Source: Flavobacteriales bacterium
Lineage (GTDB): Bacteria; Bacteroidota; Bacteroidia; Flavobacteriales; Flavobacteriaceae
Direction of reading: 5' to 3'
Assembly (NCBI GenBank): GCA_017303755.1
Contig: JAFLBS010000012.1
Span: 1 to 64,000, forward strand
Length of the DNA stretch: 64,000 nt
Shown: positions 46,750 through 55,348 of the stretch, one piece after another
Position numbering within the stretch: position 1 is the first letter of the stretch
How the letters are laid out: each line of letters opens with the position of its first letter
The notes under the pieces: generated by a model
Told to the model about the DNA's origin: nothing
Databases searched by the model: none
The model's input: only the letters and a program-made list of their open reading frames with translations
Made by a program: the position numbers and the translations under genes

Positions 46750-47658
46750 ATGGACTACTCAAGAATACAAGACAGTGTAGATATGGGAATCATCAAAAAT
46801 TCCCATATCGTAATAGTTGGTGCAGGTGGCTCATACTCCTTAATTACTTCACTTGCAAGATGTGGTGTTGGCACATTAACAGTACTCGACTTTGACACCG
46901 TAGAACAAACCAACATCGTTCGTCAAGGATATAAAATTTCTGATATTGGAAGATATAAAGTTGATGCGCTCGGTAACGAAGTAGCGAGTATCAATCCCGA
47001 AGTAAACTACAAAGGGATTACCAAGAACTTTTTAGAAATGAACGACAAGGAACTGGATGCGATATTCAAACAAGCCGATTTATTATTATTTCTTACCGAT
47101 TCATTTAAAGCACAAGCCTTTGGAAATCTCATTGCTTTAAAATATAATACGCCTGCCATTTGGGCTGGGTGGTACACACAAAGCCGTACCGCAGAATTAT
47201 TTTTTCAAGTTCCCCAATATACCACCGCTTGTTTTCGTTGTGCAGCCTCTTCACGATATAAAGCTAATGAGCAAGAAGAAGTAAAAATTACATCTAATTG
47301 TAATACCATTTTTCATTCACAATTACTCGATTCGCTTATTGGTATGATGGCTCTAGCCATTTTGCATCGAAACACAAATAAAACGGATATTAAAGTAATG
47401 AATGAGTACGAGTTGTTTTGGGATTCTCTTGTGTCAAAAGACGGCTCAACACCATTTAATTTCTTTCAGTTCAAGGCACATCCGGTGGGTGGTAATAAGT
47501 TATTTGACAAAGCCTATTCACATTTAAGAATGAATGCCCACAATTTTGTAAGTCACTGGCAAAACGCAGAAGCGGAGCTCAAAATACACGGTTACGATTA
47601 TGATTGTCCTGACTGCAAAGGAAATCTTCATCACGCTGTAAATAACTCAAATCCGTAA
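46750..47658 (+). CDS. ThiF/HesA-type E1-like adenylyltransferase
   Basis: 302 residues. Rossmann start IVIVGAGGSYS (about 23), TVLDFDTVEQTNIVRQ (about 45-60), typical for E1/ThiF. Two Cys pairs CFRC (about 159) and CPDC near the C-terminus could bind zinc. The usual GxGxxG is changed to GAGGSYS, so activity is not certain. Directly after the JAB gene. No ubiquitin-like protein is recognisable. Confidence 0.75.
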   Translation: MDYSRIQDSVDMGIIKNSHIVIVGAGGSYSLITSLARCGVGTLTVLDFDTVEQTNIVRQGYKISDIGRYKVDALGNEVASINPEVNYKGITKNFLEMNDKELDAIFKQADLLLFLTDSFKAQAFGNLIALKYNTPAIWAGWYTQSRTAELFFQVPQYTTACFRCAASSRYKANEQEEVKITSNCNTIFHSQLLDSLIGMMALAILHRNTNKTDIKVMNEYELFWDSLVSKDGSTPFNFFQFKAHPVGGNKLFDKAYSHLRMNAHNFVSHWQNAEAELKIHGYDYDCPDCKGNLHHAVNNSNP

Positions 47659-47662
47659 CACA

Positions 47663-47827
47663 ATGAACGCTACAGTCAAACTATTTTTTTCTGCTATAGG
47701 CAGTTTATGTATCGCCATTCTCAGATTCATTTTAGCTTGTTTTTATGGATTAACCAAACTGCTGAGTGCTATCTGTCAATTTTTAATAAGTGCCTTTGAT
47801 GAAATGCTAAACAAACTAAAGCCATGA
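47663..47827 (+). CDS. Small membrane protein
   Basis: 54 residues, mostly hydrophobic (LFFSAIGSLCIAILRFILACFYGL). Its TGA stop overlaps the ATG of the coupling ATPase (ATGA) and is followed at once by TAA (TGATAA), so in code 25 it would gain only one Gly. It may be a membrane partner of the coupling protein. Confidence 0.5.
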   Translation: MNATVKLFFSAIGSLCIAILRFILACFYGLTKLLSAICQFLISAFDEMLNKLKP

Positions 47828-49233
47828 TAAAAAAATTCATCCTTAATCAAATTAAAGCGAGTTCTCCAACTGCCAAACAAGTTGTGGAAACGATATGGGG
47901 CAAAGACCATACCCTTAAAGCAGAGTTCGGAAAGGCTACCAATTTGATCTCAACTGCTAATGATGGGTTCTGTATTGATGGAATACGTTTTTTGTCATTA
48001 GTACAAAGTAGGTCAAATTATTTAGTCGTAGCCCCATCTGGAAAAGGTAAAAGTCAGGTCTCAGTATTCCCATTCATATTGAACGCCAAAAGCAAACACT
48101 CCCTTATTGTTAATGACCCAAGTGGTGAGTTAAGTGCTACTATACCATTTCTGGAATCAGTCGGTTATAAATGTCATATCCTAGATTTCGGAAAGAAAAC
48201 TGGTGTGTATTTCAATCCTCTCGATGGATGTGTAAATCATAATCTTACTCAAATGAGAAAAGTTGCTAAAACATTGCTGACTGCCACCACCAAAGAAACT
48301 GAAGATTTTTTTAGCATATCAGCAGAAGACTGTTTGGTGTTGTTCATTCAGTTGCTCATGGAATCAGAACCTATGCAGTTTAGAAATCTAGCCAATGTAT
48401 ATAGACTTATTCTTGAGTACCAAGCCAGCCCACATCTGATTGAAAACCTTGTAGCAAATAAAGGTTCTGAAGAGGTATTCAGAAAATTTAGAGCCTTGGC
48501 AGGAGCTTCTGAGAACACCCGAAAATCAATTGTAGCAAGTGCCTTAACTGCTTTGTCCTTTATTGGAGAAGACCCAACCCTGTGTGATATTACCTCTCGA
48601 ACCACTATCCGTTTTGAGGATTTTAGAACACGACCAAGTGCCTTGTTTGTTCATGTGCCTGTGGGTGATGTACGATATTATGCTCCAATGGTTTCGCTGT
48701 TTTTTCAAGAGTTCTACCGTTTTGCTTTTTCGTATCTACCAAGTGATAGAGAACTCGATATTATGATGGTACTTGACGAGTTCGACACCCTAACTGCCAT
48801 TCAGGGATACTCTGAAATTATTTCCAATGCGAGAAAATTTAAAATCCCACAGCAACTCATTTTACAATCTGAAGCTCTACTGAGTAAGTATGGCGATAAG
48901 GCAAAAAATATTTTAAACAATTGTAACGTCAAATGTTATTATGGAGGTTTGGGTCAGGAAGCCTACGATTTGGAAAGAGTCTTAGGGAGTTTTGAGTACA
49001 AGGATGATAAATCGGGAGGCATTAGACAACGACCTCTGATGACTGCCTCTGAAATCCGTGAGATGAAGGATGAAGTACTAGTTATCCCATCGGGAGAAAA
49101 ACCATTAAAAATTCCCATCACTCCTGCCTACAAACAGAAACTACTGGTAACAAAACTATGTACTCGACCAAAAAGTAAACCACATCCTGTGCAGTACAAC
49201 GTCAGTTATTTAGACCTTTCCATTTACAGATAA
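47824..49233 (+). CDS. Type IV coupling protein (TraG/VirD4-like)
   Basis: 469 residues. Walker A APSGKGKSQ (about 76), DPSGEL, Walker B MMVLDEFDTL (about 317), then KFKIPQQLILQSEA and a C-terminal TraM-recognition-type part. Function: links the relaxosome to the conjugation channel. TGA-free, TAA stop. This second coupling ATPase of the element is distinct from the one at 32.9 kb. Confidence 0.82.
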   Translation: MIKKFILNQIKASSPTAKQVVETIWGKDHTLKAEFGKATNLISTANDGFCIDGIRFLSLVQSRSNYLVVAPSGKGKSQVSVFPFILNAKSKHSLIVNDPSGELSATIPFLESVGYKCHILDFGKKTGVYFNPLDGCVNHNLTQMRKVAKTLLTATTKETEDFFSISAEDCLVLFIQLLMESEPMQFRNLANVYRLILEYQASPHLIENLVANKGSEEVFRKFRALAGASENTRKSIVASALTALSFIGEDPTLCDITSRTTIRFEDFRTRPSALFVHVPVGDVRYYAPMVSLFFQEFYRFAFSYLPSDRELDIMMVLDEFDTLTAIQGYSEIISNARKFKIPQQLILQSEALLSKYGDKAKNILNNCNVKCYYGGLGQEAYDLERVLGSFEYKDDKSGGIRQRPLMTASEIREMKDEVLVIPSGEKPLKIPITPAYKQKLLVTKLCTRPKSKPHPVQYNVSYLDLSIYR

Positions 49234-49268
49234 GAACCATTTTCAAGAACCGTATAACCTTTAGTACA

Positions 49269-49583
49269 ATGAAACTGATAACAATAGCATTAGAAGAGCG
49301 ATTTGAGAAAATCGGTGACCAGTCGCAAACTACAGACCCAATTATCGTTGCCAAGTTTTTTAATCCCTGTGGTTCTGCTACATGGTATGCTACTGAGTAC
49401 GATAAAGAAAATAAAATTTGTTTTGGTTATGTTACAGGAATGGCTTTTGACGAATGGGGAACATTTTCAATTGAAGAGTTGGAGTCTATTAAACTACCAT
49501 TTGGATTGGGCATTGAACGGGATATTTATTTTAAAGAAACCCGCTTTAAAGAAATAATAAAAGAACAAGACTTGGAACGCTAA
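49269..49583 (+). CDS. DUF2958 domain protein
   Basis: 104 residues. Matches DUF2958: PIIVAKFFNPCGSATWYATEYD, GYVTGMAFDEWGTFSIEEL and LGIERDIYF. These proteins are common on mobilisable elements; their function is unknown. In the module between coupling ATPase and relaxase genes. Confidence 0.75.
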   Translation: MKLITIALEERFEKIGDQSQTTDPIIVAKFFNPCGSATWYATEYDKENKICFGYVTGMAFDEWGTFSIEELESIKLPFGLGIERDIYFKETRFKEIIKEQDLER

Positions 49584-49614
49584 ACACTATTGCATCATTT
49601 TAAAATAACTAAAC

Positions 49615-50259
49615 ATGGGAACACGAAATTTAACTATGGTCATTCAAGACCAACAGACTAAAGTAGCCCAATATGGACAATGGGATGGCTATCCCGAAGG
49701 TCAAGGACTTACCATTCTTTCTTTTTTAGAGGAGAAAACCAATATTGAAAAACTTAAACAAATACTTCCTAAAGTACGCTTTGAGAATAAACAGGACATG
49801 AAGCAGAAATCCGAGTTTTTTAAATCAATGGGTGCGGAAGATGGGTGGATGAATATGGAACAGGCTGATCAATTCCACAAGCGATATCCACTTCTTACCC
49901 GTAATCTGGGAGGAGAAATTTTAAGTAAGATGTTAGAGTATGCAAACCAAAAAGAAATTGTACTGGTTAATTCTGAGGATTTTGCCTTGGATAGTTTGTT
50001 CTGTGAATGGGCGTATGTAGTGGACTTGGATAAAAATACGCTAGAAGTGTACAAGGGATTTAATCAATCTGCGATTACTCCCAAAGATAGATTTTATAAT
50101 CTCTACGATAAAAAGAATCGCTACAAGCCTATTAAGATTGTCAAAAGTTTCTCTTTGGATAAACTTCCTGATGCAGAGAAATTCATTTCTGAATGTAATA
50201 AACAGCATCAAAGAGATAAGACACTATCTAAATCCCAAGATAATGATTTAGAACGCTAA
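49615..50259 (+). CDS. Hypothetical element protein (GTRNLT type)
   Basis: 214 residues. Starts MGTRNLTMVIQDQQTKVAQYGQWDGYPEG, a pattern seen in many phage and plasmid proteins of unknown function. C-terminal part has LFCEWAYVVDLDKNTLEVYKG. TAA stop abuts the start of the next gene (overlap TAATG). Confidence 0.65.
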   Translation: MGTRNLTMVIQDQQTKVAQYGQWDGYPEGQGLTILSFLEEKTNIEKLKQILPKVRFENKQDMKQKSEFFKSMGAEDGWMNMEQADQFHKRYPLLTRNLGGEILSKMLEYANQKEIVLVNSEDFALDSLFCEWAYVVDLDKNTLEVYKGFNQSAITPKDRFYNLYDKKNRYKPIKIVKSFSLDKLPDAEKFISECNKQHQRDKTLSKSQDNDLER

Positions 50260-50708
50260 TGGCTCACGACTTCCCCTATAAAAGCCTTCATGAATATCTG
50301 GATAGTATTTTCAAAGGTGTAACACCTAGTGAAAATGATATCATCCAAGCTAAAAAGTCCTATTGGAAAGCTTACAATACCCGACTCAAACAACATCAAA
50401 GAAAAAAGCGAAAAGAGATAACTATTGCTTTAGATAAAAAAGAATGGGAAGCGCTTTTGCAAAGACGAAGTACAAATCAATCTATACACGACTATATTAA
50501 AGAATGGCTTACTCATCATATAAGTAACAGCCCAATAGTAACAAATACCATCGTACAAGATACAAGCCAAATTGAACAACAACTTTTTGTTGTATGTGAT
50601 TATTTGGAAGGTTTAGTATATCAAAGACGGCATATTGATAACAACAGTATCGCAACACTTGAACAACTGCTGTATAAGTTGCAAAAATTATTAGAAGATA
50701 AATTTTAA
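50259..50708 (+). CDS. MobC-like relaxosome accessory protein
   Basis: 149 residues. Basic (KQHQRKKRKEITIALDKKEWEALLQRR) with a ribbon-helix-helix-like pattern, then a helical end. Position immediately before the relaxase fits a MobC/MbpB accessory protein that binds oriT. Start codon overlaps the previous stop. Confidence 0.6.
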   Translation: MAHDFPYKSLHEYLDSIFKGVTPSENDIIQAKKSYWKAYNTRLKQHQRKKRKEITIALDKKEWEALLQRRSTNQSIHDYIKEWLTHHISNSPIVTNTIVQDTSQIEQQLFVVCDYLEGLVYQRRHIDNNSIATLEQLLYKLQKLLEDKF

Positions 50709-50712
50709 AAAA

Positions 50713-51570
50713 ATGATAATCAAAAGTAAATCATATAAGAACATTCGAAGTTTTACTACGGTACTTGGTTATATCTTTCGTGAGAATGAGAAAGACCAGT
50801 CTTTTATGCTCACTAAATTTATCAAAGGCAAAGATCTTTCAACTGAGGAGTTGCATCAGCAGTTTCTAACCAATGAAGCACTCAGAATAAACAGGCGAAA
50901 AAATAATGTCGTTCTGTATATGGATATACTCTCGTTTCATCCCGAGGATGCAAAGCGACTGGGCAACGAAAAACTGTATCAGATAACTTTAAAGTATTTA
51001 TCACTAAGAGCTCCAAAGTCACTAGCCGTTGCTACTGTCCATCGTAATGAGAAGAACCATACTCATCTTCACGTTTGTTTCTCGGGAATCGAGTATAAAT
51101 CAGGAAAGTCCATTCGGATTTCAAAGGATGACTTCAAGCAAAAAGTAAAACTTCCGATGGAGAAATTCCAACAGGATGTTTTCCCTGAGTTAACACTCTC
51201 TAAAATACGACATGAAAAATCATTTTCAATAAATAAAGAACTCAAAAAGGATAATGAAAAGATACTTGAGGCTAAAGGCGAGCTATCAGAAAAACAACAA
51301 CTTCTGAAGATACTCGAAGAGATTTTCAAAACAGCAAAATCAGAGCAAGACTTTTATCAAAAGTTAGAGGAAAAAGGAGTAAAACTTTATACAAGAAATG
51401 AAAAAATTACTGGGATACAAGGCAAACGAAAATTCAGATTTAAGGTGCTTGGGTACACTTCTGAAATCTTACAATCGCTAGAACAAAATCTAACGCTTCA
51501 TAGACGATTAGAACTGCTCCAAAAAGTAAAAGAAAATGAGCAACAACGAAACCAAAATTCCAAATTTTAA
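50713..51570 (+). CDS. Relaxase/mobilisation nuclease (MobA-like)
   Basis: 285 residues. Relaxase motif KNHTHLHVCFSGIEY (about 115, H-x-H) plus a catalytic-type Tyr near the N-terminus (LGYIFRENE). Length is short for MobA, so only the nuclease domain is present. Acts at oriT to nick DNA for transfer. TAA stop; a large noncoding region with an inverted repeat follows. Confidence 0.75.
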   Translation: MIIKSKSYKNIRSFTTVLGYIFRENEKDQSFMLTKFIKGKDLSTEELHQQFLTNEALRINRRKNNVVLYMDILSFHPEDAKRLGNEKLYQITLKYLSLRAPKSLAVATVHRNEKNHTHLHVCFSGIEYKSGKSIRISKDDFKQKVKLPMEKFQQDVFPELTLSKIRHEKSFSINKELKKDNEKILEAKGELSEKQQLLKILEEIFKTAKSEQDFYQKLEEKGVKLYTRNEKITGIQGKRKFRFKVLGYTSEILQSLEQNLTLHRRLELLQKVKENEQQRNQNSKF

Positions 51571-52064
51571 GATGATTAGCACAAGGACGAGCTAAGGGTT
51601 TTTAGGGAAGTATTCCCTAAACAGGTTACATTTGCAAGGTCGTTCAGACCGTCATAATGCAATCCTGCACACAGTAGTCGAAGTGAGAGAATTTATTGTT
51701 CAACCAATGGAAATTGAGGTTTGAAAAAATGTTTTTCCATTCTATTTTTTGGATGCACTATCAAAAAAATGTTGATTTTTTCTTCTCCTTGTTTTGGTTT
51801 TTTGGAGGTTTCAAAACGGCATTTTTCAAGCCGAAAAATAATCCCGAAAAACCTCCGTAACCCCTTCAAATACAAGAGGTTTCACTCGGAAGTATGGAAA
51901 GGTTTGCTTAGTATTGCATGACACTGAAAGCCAGTGTTTTAGATTGAGAAATAACCTTAAAATAACAGTAAAATGCTTGGATTTGACACAAAAAATGTGC
52001 ATTGCATAGCCTCGAGCGAAAAGCCAAAAAAAACCGATTTACCAACCCTTAAAAATGGGCGATT
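51571..52064. other. Noncoding region with possible oriT
   Basis: About 490 bases downstream of the relaxase. It holds the perfect inverted repeat at 51601-51621 and the tract acaggttacatttgcaaggtcg. Several small frames look spurious. The region 51830-51880 contains ccgaaaaacctccgtaacc. Probably the origin of transfer region. Confidence 0.4.
51601..51621. promoter_or_regulatory. Perfect inverted repeat, candidate oriT
   Basis: tttagggaa-gta-ttccctaaa: 9-base arms with a 3-base loop, next to acaggttacatttgcaagg. Just beyond the relaxase, the usual place for oriT. Other roles such as a terminator are possible. Confidence 0.45.
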
Positions 52065-52628
52065 ATGAAAGATTTACACAGTTTGTACTTATCCTTTGAA
52101 ACGGGCATCCGCTCTTCAAAAGCAGTTGACCCTAAACGCTACTTGGAAAGCATCGGACTAAATTATACCGAGCTTCGTATCGGTTTTAATTCAGGTCAGT
52201 TTCATCACAGACAACCTCAAGAGTTCAAAGACCATTTTGAATCCTTGGGGATGCTAACCAAAAGTGAAGCAGGAGTTAATCAAGAAGGACTCATGGCGTA
52301 CACCGTTTTTGGACGCTACGGAGTTATTTTTCCGCTGATGGACAAACACAATCAAGTGGTAAATTATTTTGCTATACGATTTAAGATGGCGTCTCCAATT
52401 GAAGAGTATCTCAATGATAAAGGATTGTATCCATCTTATCCTCACCCGAGTACCAAAACACTATATATAGTACCAACGGTTCTTGATGGAGCAAGTCTTT
52501 TGCAAAGCAAAGCCTTGGAGAATAAAGAAGCGGTTTTGGCACTGCATGATGGAAAATTTCTTGACCAACATAGAGAAGCTATAAGTCAGTTGGAACATTT
52601 AGAACAAATCATCATTATAAAACGCTAA
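52065..52628 (+). CDS. Primase-like Toprim protein, N-terminal part
   Basis: 187 residues. SIGLNYTELRIGFNSGQFHH and YGVIFPLMDKHNQVVNYFAIRFK match primase N-terminal regions of Bacteroidota elements. Ends in HLEQIIIIKR with TAA, just where the Toprim DxD motif would be expected; the next gene continues with LHSKVHISVVSLPDGD. So the Toprim fold seems split with residues missing. Confidence 0.6.
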   Translation: MKDLHSLYLSFETGIRSSKAVDPKRYLESIGLNYTELRIGFNSGQFHHRQPQEFKDHFESLGMLTKSEAGVNQEGLMAYTVFGRYGVIFPLMDKHNQVVNYFAIRFKMASPIEEYLNDKGLYPSYPHPSTKTLYIVPTVLDGASLLQSKALENKEAVLALHDGKFLDQHREAISQLEHLEQIIIIKR

Positions 52629-52633
52629 TCAAA

Positions 52634-54307
52634 ATGGAAATACTACAACAAGAAATTCAAAAGCTACATTCAAAAGTTCACATTAGTGTGGTTTCACTTC
52701 CCGATGGAGATACCATAAATGAGACTTGGCTGAAGTATGGAACTGAGGGAGTGGCTGAACTAATTAAAAGTAGTTCGCCTGTCGAACCACCAAAAGAGAA
52801 ACTTAATATTATCAATGCGTATAAAATTTCTTTTGAAGGCGAAGCAGGAACATACTATGTGATTGGTAAGCTATCAATGGAAATGCAAAATTTAAAAGTG
52901 GCTTTGCAAATTGTGGAGCGAACAACTCAAAGAAAGCACCGACTAAAAATTGACCTTTTTGAATTTTCCCACGTTCAATTCCAATGCAAGGAGTTATCGG
53001 AAAAACAAAACTTGGATTATAATACTCTTGAAACGGATTTAATTCGCTTAACGGACTTACTCGAAGTCTATCGTGAGGAATTGTTTGAAAAAGAAATTAA
53101 TCCTATTGCCGAGCAATATTCTGCAAAAGAATTAACTCCCAAGGCATCGCAGAAGGCAATGGAATTTTTATCCAAACCAAACCTTATAAAAAATATTGAT
53201 GCTTTGCTTGAGCAAAGCGGAATTATTGGAGAAGAAGACAACCGCATGATGCTCTTTGTGATTGCCTCGGGATATAAAATGCCGTACTTATTACACGCAC
53301 TGGTGCAAGGAACTTCGGGAGAAGGTAAAAGTCATCTTCTAAATTCCATCGCTGGGTGTATGCCACAGGAGGATGTCATGAACACTACCCGTATTACTAA
53401 AAAATCATTATACCATTATCAAGATAAGGAACTCACAAATAAATTGGTTTTAATCCAAGACTTCGATGGATTGGATGATGAGGCACAATTCGCTTTTAGA
53501 GAAATGCAATCGGCAAAGTTTTTAACCTCTTCAACCATAACCAAAGATCAATTTGGAAACGTAAGAGGTAAACTCAAACAAGTCAATTGTCACTTCGCTA
53601 GTTTAACTGCTACCACCAAAGCGGAGGTATATTATGATAATATGTCTCGCTCAGTTGTAATTGGTGTAGATGAATCCATTGAACAAACACTTCGTATTGT
53701 TCAAGAGCAAAATAAAAAAATTGCAGGACTTATTGATTCTGAAAAAGAACAACAAGCAAAGGAACTGCTTCGAAATTCCATTCGGGTTTTAAAATCGTAT
53801 GTGGTTATAAATCCTTATGCCGATAAAATTATGCTCCCACTCGAAGCCAAGATGCTTCGTAGACTCAACAGTCAATTTCAAAACTTCGTTTCACAAATCA
53901 CTATCCTACATCAGTATCAACGTAAAACAGATAGTAAAGGAAGACTTATCGCTACGAAAGATGATATTGAACTTGCCGTTGATATTTTCTTTAGTGCCAT
54001 CATGATAAAAGTCGATGAACTCGATGGTAGCACTCGTCAGTTTTTTGAAAAAATGAAACAGTATGTCAAAAAGCAACCCAAGGGAACAACCCACCGTTTT
54101 ACCGCAAGAGAAATCCGTCAAGAGGTTAATATCAGCAAATCCACCAACTTTAAATATTTCAATTCTCTACTTGAATTGGAATATATACAAGCTGTGGAGG
54201 GTTCTCCAAATAGGGGTTTCAAGTACATGATTGTCCATTGGGACGATATTGAAAAAATACGAACTAAAATTCGGAGCGATTTAAAGGAGCAACTTGCGGG
54301 ATTGTAA
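52634..54307 (+). CDS. DNA primase/helicase-like P-loop protein
   Basis: 557 residues. N-terminal 1-60 looks like the second half of a Toprim domain. P-loop QGTSGEGKSHLLNS (about 229), LVLIQDFDGLDDEA (Walker B-like), and FASLTATT near 320. C-terminal winged-helix-like part. Fits replicative helicase/primase of integrative elements. Begins 5 bases after the previous gene. No TGA. Confidence 0.68.
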   Translation: MEILQQEIQKLHSKVHISVVSLPDGDTINETWLKYGTEGVAELIKSSSPVEPPKEKLNIINAYKISFEGEAGTYYVIGKLSMEMQNLKVALQIVERTTQRKHRLKIDLFEFSHVQFQCKELSEKQNLDYNTLETDLIRLTDLLEVYREELFEKEINPIAEQYSAKELTPKASQKAMEFLSKPNLIKNIDALLEQSGIIGEEDNRMMLFVIASGYKMPYLLHALVQGTSGEGKSHLLNSIAGCMPQEDVMNTTRITKKSLYHYQDKELTNKLVLIQDFDGLDDEAQFAFREMQSAKFLTSSTITKDQFGNVRGKLKQVNCHFASLTATTKAEVYYDNMSRSVVIGVDESIEQTLRIVQEQNKKIAGLIDSEKEQQAKELLRNSIRVLKSYVVINPYADKIMLPLEAKMLRRLNSQFQNFVSQITILHQYQRKTDSKGRLIATKDDIELAVDIFFSAIMIKVDELDGSTRQFFEKMKQYVKKQPKGTTHRFTAREIRQEVNISKSTNFKYFNSLLELEYIQAVEGSPNRGFKYMIVHWDDIEKIRTKIRSDLKEQLAGL

Positions 54308-54313
54308 AACACC

Positions 54314-54371
54314 AAAAAAACGCCACAGCCCCCTAAAATCAAAGCATACGCCGTTGGTGTTCGGCGTTTTT
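54314..54371. terminator. Terminator-like hairpin
   Basis: aaaaaaacgcc ... ggcgtttttgata: complementary arms (AAAAACGCC/GGCGTTTTT) about 35 bases apart with T run. Placed between the helicase gene and the recombinase gene. Confidence 0.45.
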
Positions 54372-54415
54372 GATACTCCGCTTAAGGATAAAACAGTAAA
54401 TTAAACTAGTATATA

Positions 54416-55339
54416 ATGATGAAAAAAACAATCCAAACCCCTGTCTACGAGTCGCTACTAAGCGACTTTGATAGTTTTATCAAGGTGCGTAATTACAAAT
54501 TGGGCAGATCAAATATGCACAAAACTTCGGTGAGTGAGTTTTTGATTTGGCTCGAAGAGCATGGGGTTACCAAAATTAAAGAAGTAACAAGCAAAGAAGT
54601 GCTTGGATACTTTGAGCATTTAATTATTAGACCCAACCAAAGAAGAGAAGGAACACTGGCTGAGAAAACAATCAAATTGCATTTATATGCTATTGGTTTG
54701 TTTATGCAAAATCTTCTTGAGAATAAAATTATTGATAATGCTTTTTATATTCCATCGTACGGTGGTACGGGAGCTTCCAAAAGTCGGAACACGTTAAGTG
54801 TAGAAGAAATTAAACTCGTTTATGCTCATTGTGAAAATGATTTAGAGAGTGCTTTGCTCTCTGTAGCTTATGGCTGTGGACTTCGTAGAACGGAACTCGT
54901 ACAACTGAATTTGCGTGATGTTCAGTTATCGGCTGGAGAACTTATTGTTCGTGAAGGGAAAGGTTCAAAGCGTAGAGTTGTCCCAATGAGTGACTCGGTT
55001 GTGGAATCCATTAGAAAATATGTTCATAGCGAACGTCACGAAAGATTAATGAAAGGCAACCATATCGAAGATGCTTTTTTTATCAATCCAAAAGGCAAAC
55101 GAATGACGGGAGAATATCTAAACGATACCCTTAAAAAAATGATTGAACAAACAGGAAGCTATGAACTTGTTCAAAAAGAAATAACCCTGCATTGCCTTCG
55201 ACATAGTATTGCCAATCATCTCGCTGAGAATAACGCAGGGATAGATTTTATAAGACGCTTTTTAGGTCATGCGGAAATCAATACCGCTTACATCTACGCT
55301 ATCAAAAACAAAAGACGCAAAATAATAACATCATTTTAA
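54416..55339 (+). CDS. Tyrosine recombinase/integrase (first of pair)
   Basis: 307 residues. Core-binding N-terminal SAM-like domain, then catalytic domain: Arg in CGLRRTELVQL (about 153), HCLRHS (HxxR, about 261), GHAEINTAYIYAI (His/Tyr, about 284). All catalytic residues present. Likely integrates the element. TAA stop, 9 bases before the second recombinase. Confidence 0.85.
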   Translation: MMKKTIQTPVYESLLSDFDSFIKVRNYKLGRSNMHKTSVSEFLIWLEEHGVTKIKEVTSKEVLGYFEHLIIRPNQRREGTLAEKTIKLHLYAIGLFMQNLLENKIIDNAFYIPSYGGTGASKSRNTLSVEEIKLVYAHCENDLESALLSVAYGCGLRRTELVQLNLRDVQLSAGELIVREGKGSKRRVVPMSDSVVESIRKYVHSERHERLMKGNHIEDAFFINPKGKRMTGEYLNDTLKKMIEQTGSYELVQKEITLHCLRHSIANHLAENNAGIDFIRRFLGHAEINTAYIYAIKNKRRKIITSF

Positions 55340-55348
55340 TAACAGGTT

